From assembly GCA_039028975.1 (NCBI GenBank), contig JBCCHB010000164.1, forward strand, positions 1 to 35,339: a stretch of DNA of 35,339 nucleotides. Direction: 5' to 3'. Under the pieces are notes generated by a model that was not told where the DNA came from, did no database searches, and was given only the letters and a program-made list of their open reading frames with translations. Below are positions 8,468-16,007 of this stretch, piece by piece. The position numbers were made by a program, and so were the translations under genes. This DNA is from JAHBNG01 sp039028975 (GTDB taxonomy: Bacteria; Chloroflexota; Anaerolineae; Caldilineales; Caldilineaceae). Each line of letters starts with the position of its first letter. Within the stretch, counting starts at the first letter, position 1.

Positions 8468-8502
8468 CTATACTGCGGTCGTTTTAAAAACAGGAGTTTT
8501 CC
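8468..8502 (+). repeat. dispersed CTATACT..GGTCG element, copy C
   Basis: 35 bp starting CTATACTGCGGTCG and ending CAGGAGTTTTCC, 28 of 35 identical to copy A. TATACT could be a -10, but no good -35 is visible. It lies in the 500-bp stretch between two convergent genes (8097-8604), where no other gene is evident. Confidence 0.5.
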
Positions 8503-8503
8503 G

Positions 8504-8548
8504 ATGCTCTACCAGAGTGACCAAACTCGTGTTTTCAAACGGAGCTGA
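8504..8548 (+). CDS. possible 14-codon mini-ORF after element C
   Basis: ATG at 8504 has AGGAG exactly 7 bases upstream, inside element C, and encodes MLYQSDQTRVFKRS before TGA. An AAACGGAGCT/AGCTC-TTT-CGTTT stem and T-rich sequence follow, so a short transcription unit of about 110 bases is possible. The same AGG(A/T)GTTTTCC is present in copy A but without an aligned ATG. It could be a leader peptide or a chance ORF. Confidence 0.25.
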   Translation: MLYQSDQTRVFKRS

Positions 8549-8604
8549 GTATAGAGTAACTGAGAGCTCTTTCGTTTGGTTTCGTTGGGTTCTTGTTTCT
8601 TAGT

Positions 8605-10005
8605 CTATGCCACGCCAGCAAATTTAAGCAGATCGATGACCTGGAATTGATGAGCCTTAGCTTGTGGAACGCTCTTATCTGTTATGTAGTCAAGCCCCTT
8701 GCCTGTCCGGTTGCGGTACTCTTCTAGTAGGCCGACAATTACTTCAGCGATGATCCGTCCACCTACTGGCCCCATTTCGCTACCAGAGCCAAAGACTTTG
8801 GCCTCCTCCAGACAGTAGTACCATAGAGGTGTCTGTTTGAAACCCATCTCGCGCAGGTCTTCATTAACCGGTAGAATTTCACCGCCCATTAGGGCTTCAT
8901 CTTCGGCCATCTTTTCGGCAACAGATTGACCAGAAGGTAAACGAAACGTTCGGCCGCGCAACAGATTGCGAGCCGCTAACGAGTCGCCGCTCTTGCCTGT
9001 AATGCGTTTGGGCATGGACATAAGGATACGGGGTAAGGCGGTATCGATTTGGCGCGCCATGGTGGTATAGTTGCCATCTTCTAGCTCAAAGAGATATTTC
9101 CAATCAATTTGGCTTTCCACATTACGGAAGGCTCCTAACTCAAAGAGATCGACATCTACACAATTGCTGTTGTAGCTATATCGCTCACGTACCTGACTAT
9201 GACCATACCGATAAGCCGCCACAGAAAACTCGACCGGCATGTTGGGCAGCGTATCCGATTTAATTTTGTAGTAACAGTTCCCTTCTGTGCATACATGGCT
9301 TAGCAGATCTGCATTGATGATCTGGGGCAGAAAATCCTCTAAAATCATTCGGTGGTAGTAGTGGATAACGTGGTCCCGGGCCACTTCGCGACTAAGACCT
9401 TGGTTCATAAAGGCGTTGTGGAACTTAAGCATGGCCAAGTGGAATTGGGCAACGAATGGATTTTCGTCATTACGCATATCGCCAATCAGCGCTCGTTGGA
9501 TCCCATCCGCTACGGGAAACCGAGGTAGCTCCTCAAATTGCTCACCAGTATGCCGATCGGTAGCGATTTGAGTAATCATACGCCCGCCAGGTGTCTGTCC
9601 AATATCGGGTACATAAAGGAAAGGCGATTGTTCCAGGCCTCCTGCATAAAGACAATCCAGATCAAGGGCTGGCGTGCGTCCATTGCGAATGCTTCCCGGT
9701 TTCGCTTGCGAATCAAGCTGAGAGACCGTATCAAAGGTGATGTCGTGATCAATAAATTGACCAACAAACGTAAAGCCAGCAGGAATATTGCTGTCCGCCA
9801 ATGCGTTGACCTCGGTGCCCTCATCCATAAGCCCTGTTGTTTTGCCGAGTTTCGCAAGGAGGTATTTGGGGCTGGTATCAGGGCGGAGGATGTCTATATC
9901 CCAAAGACGCGTAAATCGACCTTCAACTTCTGCCCCTTGGCCATTTTGATAGGGCTGGTAAATCTCTTTTAGACTCTCTTTCGAGCCGTGGCGTCCACAA
10001 ATCAT
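8605..10005 (-). CDS. animal-type haem peroxidase
   Basis: Cytoplasmic haem peroxidase of the peroxidase-cyclooxygenase superfamily, expected to use hydrogen peroxide to oxidise halides or organic donors. An upstream in-frame TTG at 10023 would add 6 residues, but the ATG at 10005 has AGGAG 8 bases upstream and is preferred (466 aa). The distal His is 87 in VGQFIDHD, the catalytic Arg is 178 in GDMRNDENP, and the proximal His is 269 in AYRYGHSQVRERY. An Asp/Gly loop (LDLDCLYAGG) lies where these enzymes bind calcium. No signal peptide or transmembrane segment is visible. It stands alone, with its 3' end facing element C. The substrate is unknown. Family assignment is very secure. Confidence 0.95.
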   Translation of the reverse strand: MICGRHGSKESLKEIYQPYQNGQGAEVEGRFTRLWDIDILRPDTSPKYLLAKLGKTTGLMDEGTEVNALADSNIPAGFTFVGQFIDHDITFDTVSQLDSQAKPGSIRNGRTPALDLDCLYAGGLEQSPFLYVPDIGQTPGGRMITQIATDRHTGEQFEELPRFPVADGIQRALIGDMRNDENPFVAQFHLAMLKFHNAFMNQGLSREVARDHVIHYYHRMILEDFLPQIINADLLSHVCTEGNCYYKIKSDTLPNMPVEFSVAAYRYGHSQVRERYSYNSNCVDVDLFELGAFRNVESQIDWKYLFELEDGNYTTMARQIDTALPRILMSMPKRITGKSGDSLAARNLLRGRTFRLPSGQSVAEKMAEDEALMGGEILPVNEDLREMGFKQTPLWYYCLEEAKVFGSGSEMGPVGGRIIAEVIVGLLEEYRNRTGKGLDYITDKSVPQAKAHQFQVIDLLKFAGVA

Positions 10006-10124
10006 GTTCTTTTCTCCTGTCAAAGATTACATTTTCTTCATGATCCATGCATCCAACAGAACTGGCCATATCGGGGGATCGGGTCAGCTATTTATGAGAA
10101 AGGATCAAGGAAAAATAGGACCAC

Positions 10125-10181
10125 TTGGGTTCACATTGGTCCAGACAATTGGTTGAATATTGGTTGAATATTGGATGAAGA
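10125..10181. promoter_or_regulatory. phased TTGG repeats upstream of the peroxidase
   Basis: TTGG occurs at 10125, 10136, 10149, 10160 and 10171, with steps of 11, 13, 11 and 11 bp. The last three copies form a tandem repeat of TTGGTTGAATA. They lie 120-165 bp upstream of the peroxidase start. The gap 10006-10329 holds no gene. The helical phasing suggests a binding array for a direct-repeat regulator; it could also be simple repeat slippage. Confidence 0.4.
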
Positions 10182-10329
10182 AAGGACAATACCCCCTTCT
10201 GATACTAAAGACGCCGGAACCTGTCAGATCCTTTCACCTTATTTACCCGTTCACAGTAGAATATAGCAGAGTGCATGAGGTAACCCAGCAGCCAGAGATG
10301 GAGATTGTTGGGCTTTGCAGCTACTAGCT

Positions 10330-11427
10330 CTATACAGCTTGTGATAGAGTTTCTTTGCGCTGCTGCCAGAGCCAATAGCCAACGCCAAAGCCCATAAGGA
10401 GAAAAAGAACAAGGAGAATAGGATTATGAGCAACAATCGATACAAGAATCACGATTGTTGTCCACAGGAAGGCAAAAACCAACGCAACGAGCCCGATAAC
10501 GCGATTTCCCAAGCGACCTAACCCAGGGATGCGCCCTAGCAGAGAGGTTAATGGTGCTACCAAGACCATTAAGCCGATCCAGTTCATGACGAGGCCGCCA
10601 AAACGTATTCCCCAAAGCAGAAATTGATACTCTTGCCCCATCTGCTGGATGGCCTCATCGCGCCCGGAGACAAACGCTCGATAAAGACGATTGTCATCCC
10701 TGTCTATATACGGAACGATTGTCTCATCCATCAACTGACCAAAGAGGGTCACCCGCTGGTCTGATTCGAAGACCTGGTAGGTAATGCGTACATCACCAAT
10801 TTCCGGTTCGTTTAGCGAACCACTACCGATAAAGAGGTAGTTCCCCTCAATTTTTCTTTTGAGTGCCAGATCTACATCATCGGCACGTAACAGTGTTTGA
10901 GTCAATGGCAAGGGGGAAAGGGGCAATTGAGAAAGTTCGGCAGTCTCTACCCGAATGGAACCGATTCGGCCACGGGGCGTGCGAATGGTCTTCTCAAGGT
11001 AGGCCAGAGGCGGGTTCTCATGACCAAGCGGATCGTTAAATTTGCTTGAATCTTCCTGTTCATCGGTCCATTCGGCTTCATAAATGTATGAGGGGTTATC
11101 AGAATTGTCGCTGGAACTGCTCTTTTCCTCCCAGGCGTACACTTCGACGTCGCGCTGAATTTCAATATAAGGACCTGGTTTCAGCAGAGGTGCATCGCCG
11201 ATGGGTTCTACCCCTTCAAGCCGCCCTTGCAAGGCAATAAAGCTGCCGTTCTCAATGGTCTGAATCTCTTCAATAGCGACTCGGATGCTGGCCTCTGCTA
11301 CTTTGGCCATGTTGGTTCGGCCTTCGTTGATCCATAAACTAATGAGTGCACCAACCAATAAGATCCCACCAAAGAATAGACCGCATCCTGCTCGACCGAC
11401 TGAGCCTCTACGATTGCGCATAAACAT
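10330..11427 (-). CDS. TMEM43-family membrane protein
   Basis: 365-residue integral membrane protein of the TMEM43/LUMA family, whose molecular function in bacteria is unknown. The start ATG has GGGGGA about 8 bases upstream. An N-terminal membrane helix (GCGLFFGGILLVGALISLW) is followed by the family's NEGR motif, here INEGRTNMAKVAEAS. A large extracytoplasmic region follows, about 45-255, with several beta-strands and an acidic, Ser-rich insert (SSSSDNSDN). Three or four hydrophobic helices close the protein (about 265-355): GLVMNWIGLMVLVAPL, VIGLVALVFAFLWTTIVILV and ILLVLFLLMGFGVGYWL. It ends in a short basic tail. It may share minus-strand transcription with the MFS gene 200 bp upstream, but no linking signal is seen. 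Confidence 0.88.
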   Translation of the reverse strand: MFMRNRRGSVGRAGCGLFFGGILLVGALISLWINEGRTNMAKVAEASIRVAIEEIQTIENGSFIALQGRLEGVEPIGDAPLLKPGPYIEIQRDVEVYAWEEKSSSSDNSDNPSYIYEAEWTDEQEDSSKFNDPLGHENPPLAYLEKTIRTPRGRIGSIRVETAELSQLPLSPLPLTQTLLRADDVDLALKRKIEGNYLFIGSGSLNEPEIGDVRITYQVFESDQRVTLFGQLMDETIVPYIDRDDNRLYRAFVSGRDEAIQQMGQEYQFLLWGIRFGGLVMNWIGLMVLVAPLTSLLGRIPGLGRLGNRVIGLVALVFAFLWTTIVILVSIVAHNPILLVLFLLMGFGVGYWLWQQRKETLSQAV

Positions 11428-11635
11428 AATCCACTTCCCCCGACTTAACTTGCAGATTCACTGTAGAACATAAATTTAGTAAAACCTAACGAAAGCTCGC
11501 TCAGATGCTCGAAATGAGTGCTGTAATTTCCTTTTGATGCATTGCCGTAATATCCTTTTCTCGGTGATGCCCTGCTTGCGGTTGATCATTCTAGAATCGG
11601 AAGAACGAGAGTTGGAATTGGACTTTTCTGGCGAA

Positions 11636-12265
11636 TCATATTTCGGCCGTTTGGGGATCGCGAATAAAAAGCAGCGTGAGTATCACTGCAACCAACATCG
11701 TCCCCATGACGACAAACCAGGGATAGTTTGGATTGATTGTATAGAGATATCCACCCGCCAGTGAAGAAAGCATTAGTGGAATTGTGATCAGGAAGCCGAC
11801 AGCAGGACCACCAGTTCCACCGCCAGCGGGCATGATCTGGATGCTGCCTTGTCCAATCGCCGACATCACCCGTCCCCGAATCTGGCGGGGTACCAGATCC
11901 GCCATGAGCGCACTACAGGCTGGAATCGCCAAGGCAAAGGAGACGGCCAACACCATTCGGACAATAAGTACCGCCATAAAGGTCGTAGCAAAGGCAAAGG
12001 CCGGAGTGGCTACCGTAGCCAGCAAAAGGGCTACCATAAGGGTGGTTGTGCGCCCCCAGCGATCGGCGATGATGCCTGCAGGAATAAAGAGCACCATCTT
12101 GACCACCGTCTCTAGCAAGAGAATAAAGCCCCAAAGGGATGAAGAAATTTGGATCTCCTCCACTGCGTAAACGACCCAGAAGGGGCTGGCAATGCCGTTG
12201 GCAACGAAGGTTAGGATGATCACCCCTGCCAGTGCGCTCAATGCAGGCGGAAACGCATTTAGCAT
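11636..12265 (-). CDS. MFS transporter, C-terminal half (frameshifted gene)
   Basis: 209 residues forming the second six-helix half of a major facilitator transporter. It has the inter-domain A-type motif FIPAGIIADRWGRTTTLM and the following NARMV-like stretch VLIVRMVLAVSFALAIP, then LVPRQIRGRVMS. Its ATG overlaps the stop of the N-terminal half (ATGCTAA), so coupled translation as a separate protein is conceivable. Reading one extra C in the CCCC tract just upstream makes both halves one frame with continuous RASPTMLNAF. The family is normally a single chain of about 400-450 residues, so I read this as one gene with a 1-base deletion. The transported solute is unknown. Confidence 0.85.
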   Translation of the reverse strand: MLNAFPPALSALAGVIILTFVANGIASPFWVVYAVEEIQISSSLWGFILLLETVVKMVLFIPAGIIADRWGRTTTLMVALLLATVATPAFAFATTFMAVLIVRMVLAVSFALAIPACSALMADLVPRQIRGRVMSAIGQGSIQIMPAGGGTGGPAVGFLITIPLMLSSLAGGYLYTINPNYPWFVVMGTMLVAVILTLLFIRDPQTAEI

Positions 12266-12972
12266 GGTGGGGATGCCCTATACGCTTCTCGGAGCGTATT
12301 GGATAGCGCCGAGAATTGGATTCCGCGGGATGCGGTTTTGCCTGTTGTCGGTGTTGGCTCTTTGAGAAAGCGCCAGTGAATCAGCGTGGCCGAGATGGTC
12401 GTGGTGAACATCACTGCGTAGAGCATCCGCACACCCAGATTTGGGCCATAGCGGTCTACAATGATGCCCGCTAGGTACGGTGCAAAGATAGCCAAGGTGG
12501 TGGCGATGGTGTTCATCATGGCGATCCCCTTACCCCGATTCTCCGGTGAGAGGGAATCGGCTATGAGAGCAGATCGGGCCGGAAACTGGATAGCAACCAC
12601 CCCCTGTATGAGGGCTGCCACCGCGATGAACTCCCAACTGGGTGCAAGGCCACGTAATAACACCAGGAATGACATGTATACCCCAGCAAGTACGATCAAT
12701 CGAACCCGATTGGCGTGATCTGCAATGTAACCGCCCAGCGGAAATACCAGTAGCCCGGCCAATGGGGCGAGCGCGGTCACGAGCCCAATTTGGGCCGCAG
12801 TGCCGCCCAGGGCCAAAATATAGAGCGAAACATAGGGGAAGACGAGTCGCCGACTGAAGTTGCCCAACAAGTCGGTGATGGACAAGACCAAGATGTTGCC
12901 CGACATTAGGCTCAGTGATTGACGAATGGCGCCAATTCTGGATAGTGATTGCTGAGTTACAGGTTGATCCAT
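12259..12972 (-). CDS. MFS transporter, N-terminal half (frameshifted gene)
   Basis: 237 residues covering the first six membrane helices of a drug/solute MFS transporter. The ATG at 12972 has AAGG 7 bases upstream. The loop 2-3 signature is seen as PLGGYIADHANRVRLIVL, and after helix 4 comes FPARSALIADSLSPENRGKGIAMM, usual for multidrug-like MFS members. The frame ends prematurely at REAYRASPPC in the central loop, where the other half takes over in another frame. The gene lies 77 bp downstream of the LLM oxidoreductase and is probably co-transcribed, suggesting export or uptake of a compound handled by that enzyme. Whether the break is real or a sequencing or assembly error cannot be told here. 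Confidence 0.85.
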   Translation of the reverse strand: MDQPVTQQSLSRIGAIRQSLSLMSGNILVLSITDLLGNFSRRLVFPYVSLYILALGGTAAQIGLVTALAPLAGLLVFPLGGYIADHANRVRLIVLAGVYMSFLVLLRGLAPSWEFIAVAALIQGVVAIQFPARSALIADSLSPENRGKGIAMMNTIATTLAIFAPYLAGIIVDRYGPNLGVRMLYAVMFTTTISATLIHWRFLKEPTPTTGKTASRGIQFSALSNTLREAYRASPPC

Positions 12973-13049
12973 TCAATGACCTTATAAATTCTGCGGCGCA
13001 ACGATAAATCCATCGCGGACGGGTATGAGCGAGACAATCCAAGCAGACA

Positions 13050-14072
13050 TTATTGGCCCTCCAGGTAGGGTTTTAAAATCGGCAGTACCTTTTCACCAAG
13101 CAGACGTAGCCCTCCCTGCGTGGAAAGGCCATGCGGTGTGCCAAATTCGACGCGCTCTGTGCCTGCTTCAAATAGGGCAACGGCTTGTGCCGCTACCTCA
13201 CTGGGCGTACCCACAAAGGCAAGTTTTGCCAGCAGCTCATCGGAAACATCCCTGGCTGCTCGCTCAAAGTCAAAGGATTCTGCTGCCGCATTAATCCGTT
13301 CCAGTCGGTCTGGCTCAATGTCGAGGCTCTGATCAAGCTGAGCAATGATCGGTAGGTAGAGGGCCACCTCTCGTTTGGCCAGTTGACGCGCAGCATCCCC
13401 ATCTTCATCAACTACGGTCACGGCACCGATGACCAATTGAATTTTGGCTGCTGGACGATTTGCTTTTCCGGCTGCATCGTCTATGGCTTGCTTTAAGTAA
13501 GGGACCACATCAGGGTTTGCCGTTCCACCAATTTTGACAGCGTTAATATGCTCGATGCAGGCATGAATTGTCTTTGGTCCCCAAGTTCCCAGTAGAAGTG
13601 GAATATCAGTGCGCAAAATTTGCCAGCGTAACGCTTCTCCGCCAGCTAGAGGGAACTGGTTGGCAACAAAAGGTTCCGTCTTTTGGGCCAGCAAATGGTG
13701 AATGCTGCCAAAGGCTTCTTTCAGAGCCGCAATTGGGCGTTGAGGATGAAGCCCCACATAGTCAAGCCAACCACCGCGCGCTAGGCCTAGGTAAGCCCGT
13801 CCCTGGGAGGCTTCATCGATGAGGGCAATATTGCTGGCAATGTTGATGGGATGGCAAGTAAAGGGGTTGACAGCAGCGACACCGATCTCAATGCGTTCGG
13901 TTGCGTGTGCCATCTCCATCAGCGGTAGCCAGGCAGGTTGATAGAGCATATCATTGTAGACGGATACGGTAGAGAAGCCGTACTCTTCTACAGTTTTGGC
14001 TAAAGGACCGTAGGCGGCGATTGGTTTATCGGTTTGGAAAGCGATGCTAATTTGGGATGACATGAGCTCCAT
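13050..14072 (-). CDS. LLM-class (luciferase-like) flavin-dependent oxidoreductase
   Basis: 340-residue TIM-barrel enzyme of the bacterial luciferase-like superfamily; the form resembles F420-dependent members such as methylenetetrahydromethanopterin reductase. Visible features: N-terminal ISIAFQTDKPI strand, GFSTVSVYNDML, ERIEIGVAAVNPFTCHPI, RAYLGLARGGWLD (the cofactor-phosphate loop region), IPLLLGTWGPKTI and C-terminal AFVGTPSEVAAQ with EFGTPHG. These are in the order expected for the family. ATG at 14072 and ATG at 14063 are both possible starts; I keep the longer. The cofactor (F420 or FMN) cannot be decided from sequence alone. It is divergent from the ABC/amidohydrolase operon and in line with the MFS gene, so it probably belongs to the same catabolic module. 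Confidence 0.9.
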   Translation of the reverse strand: MELMSSQISIAFQTDKPIAAYGPLAKTVEEYGFSTVSVYNDMLYQPAWLPLMEMAHATERIEIGVAAVNPFTCHPINIASNIALIDEASQGRAYLGLARGGWLDYVGLHPQRPIAALKEAFGSIHHLLAQKTEPFVANQFPLAGGEALRWQILRTDIPLLLGTWGPKTIHACIEHINAVKIGGTANPDVVPYLKQAIDDAAGKANRPAAKIQLVIGAVTVVDEDGDAARQLAKREVALYLPIIAQLDQSLDIEPDRLERINAAAESFDFERAARDVSDELLAKLAFVGTPSEVAAQAVALFEAGTERVEFGTPHGLSTQGGLRLLGEKVLPILKPYLEGQ

Positions 14073-14115
14073 TTTTCCATTGGGGTATTGGTTGGATGTT
14101 GGTTATGTAAGCGGT

Positions 14116-14144
14116 TTGGCTACCTACAGGCAGCACGCTATAAT
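14116..14144 (+). promoter_or_regulatory. promoter TTGGCT-N17-TATAAT for the ABC operon
   Basis: TTGGCT (14116-14121), 17-bp spacer, TATAAT (14139-14144). It points to the solute-binding protein gene, giving a leader of about 165 bases. On the other strand TTTGCA (14160-14165) and TATAGC (14137-14142) are also 17 bp apart and would serve the LLM oxidoreductase. The two -10 boxes overlap, so the divergent promoters may compete. Confidence 0.65.
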
Positions 14145-14314
14145 TACACCAATTCACGCTGCAAATTACCCCCTTTTGGAGATGCCAATTTTTTTGGCTC
14201 CGCATAATGGTACATTTTCTCTCTAGTAGCAGTGTTCCGTTATCACGATCGTCCAGTTATCTTATCACCTATTTCTGGCGTCTGCCAGATATACACCCAA
14301 AGGAAGACCCACCC

Positions 14315-15919
14315 ATGAATAGACAAATGCACACATTTTCCCTTGCGACCTTGGATCGCCGACGTTTTCTGCAACTGTCGAGCTTGATTGGCGTTGGGGC
14401 GGCTACGGGCTTGCTCAATGGCTGTGCGGCACCGGTTGGTGATGAAGCGACAATGACCGTTGATGAGATGGAAGCGCCCGATGGCCCGGTTGGTGAGTTG
14501 GTGATTGTCCAAGGGGTCGATGCCGAATCCCTTGATCCCCACGTGACGACCTCTGGCGCTTCCAAAGGGATGATGTGGGCCATGTACGACAAGCTGCTCG
14601 AACGTTCGCCCGATATGACGGTTATTCCAGCGCTGGCGACTGAGTGGTCTGTAGTTGATGACACCACGTGGGAATTTAGATTGCGCGATGAAGTCTTCTT
14701 TCACAATGGCGAGAAATTTAGCGCCCAACATGTGAAGGATACGATTGAACGCTTTAAGAGTCCTGATCTGGAAAATGTCTATGCCGCCCAATTGGCGCCA
14801 GTCACGGAAGTGGAAATTATTGATGACCTAACAGTCCATATGAAGACAGATGGTCCCTTTGCATTGCTGGCCGAGGTGCTTGCCACCTACTGCGAGATTC
14901 TGCCCCAGGCAATTACCAGCGGTGAGGTCGATCCAGCCCAGGAGGCCATTGGAACTGGTCCCTATCAATTTGTTGAGTGGACACCAGGTGATCGCATGGT
15001 CATGGATGCCGTTGAAGGGGGCCACTTTAGTGGACAGCCACTACTGGAGCGGCTCATTTGGCGCCCTGTTTCGGAGGGCACAACCCGTGTGGTTGAGCTA
15101 AAGACAGGGCAGGCCCAAATGATTACGCCGGTTGATCCACTACAGGTGGCGGAAATTGACGCGGATCCAGATGCAGGCATTGTGGCATTTCGCCAGCTAA
15201 GTTCACAAATAATCGTACTTAATCTATTGCAAGTGGAAGCATTGCAGGATGTGCGCGTGCGCCAGGCGCTCAACTATGCAACCGATGTGGATACGATCAT
15301 CAGCACCATCATGCAGGATGCGGCTTACCGCTTGGCTGGCCCCTTTGGCCCCGGCATTCCTGGCCACGATGCGGCCATGGAGCCATATCCCTACGATCCT
15401 GATAAGGCCCGAGAATTGCTGGCTGAAGCGGGCTATGCTGACGGCTTCGAGATGACGCTGATCTCACCCAACGGTCGCTACCTTAATGATACATTGGCCA
15501 GCCAAGCGATTGCCGAAATGTGGTCAGATGTGGGGGTAGCGACAACGGTGCAGGTCATGGATTGGAGCCCCTTTGTCCAGGGCGTGTTAGGCAAGACCCA
15601 CGATGCATTCTTCTTCCAGCAGGTAGGAGTGCTGCTGGACGCCACGGTGAGCATCAACTTCCACTCGGGCAACGAAGGCGCGGCCTGGCAAGGCTATGAC
15701 AATGCAGAAGCCAATCAACTGATCGATGATGCACCCAAGACCCTTGATGCGGATGCGCGCAATGAGATGTACAAGCGACTTGGTCAACTTGTTTATGACG
15801 AGTGTCCATGGGTCTTCCTCTGGAACCAACAGGGGATCTACGGTGTACGCAACGAAGCACAAGGTTGGGAAGCGCACCAGGATGGAATTATCCGGCTGGG
15901 AAACCTTCATCGGGCATAA
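14315..15919 (+). CDS. ABC transporter substrate-binding lipoprotein, peptide/nickel (SBP family 5) type
   Basis: 534-residue solute receptor for a Dpp/Opp-type importer. The frame opens at 14207, but the ATG at 14315 has AAGGAAG 8 bases upstream and gives a sensible signal. That signal has both a Tat motif (DRRRFLQLSS) and a lipobox (LLNGC), so it is probably exported folded and lipid-anchored. The mature protein shows the family 5 hallmarks: SLDPHVTTSG, MYDKLLER, LATEWSVVDDTTWEFRLRD with VFFHNGEKFSAQHV, then IGTGPYQFVEW, VRQALNYATD and YPYDPDKARELLAEAGY. The ligand cannot be read from sequence. The following two permeases and the amidohydrolase are on the same strand. No ATPase subunit is encoded nearby. 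Confidence 0.94.
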   Translation: MNRQMHTFSLATLDRRRFLQLSSLIGVGAATGLLNGCAAPVGDEATMTVDEMEAPDGPVGELVIVQGVDAESLDPHVTTSGASKGMMWAMYDKLLERSPDMTVIPALATEWSVVDDTTWEFRLRDEVFFHNGEKFSAQHVKDTIERFKSPDLENVYAAQLAPVTEVEIIDDLTVHMKTDGPFALLAEVLATYCEILPQAITSGEVDPAQEAIGTGPYQFVEWTPGDRMVMDAVEGGHFSGQPLLERLIWRPVSEGTTRVVELKTGQAQMITPVDPLQVAEIDADPDAGIVAFRQLSSQIIVLNLLQVEALQDVRVRQALNYATDVDTIISTIMQDAAYRLAGPFGPGIPGHDAAMEPYPYDPDKARELLAEAGYADGFEMTLISPNGRYLNDTLASQAIAEMWSDVGVATTVQVMDWSPFVQGVLGKTHDAFFFQQVGVLLDATVSINFHSGNEGAAWQGYDNAEANQLIDDAPKTLDADARNEMYKRLGQLVYDECPWVFLWNQQGIYGVRNEAQGWEAHQDGIIRLGNLHRA

Positions 15920-16007
15920 TGCATAAAGCAAGGCACCTGATTCTTAACATATAATTACATCACGAATCACGTGTCTCGCTGTCACAGATCCCTCATCAAA
16001 ACTCACC

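Noticed and set aside
11784..12170. Plus-strand 128-codon frame
   Set aside because: Antisense to conserved MFS helices. Basic, low-complexity product.
14207..14314. Upstream extension of the solute-binding protein
   Set aside because: It would place a Ser-rich segment before a complete Tat/lipobox signal; the ATG at 14315 has a strong ribosome site.
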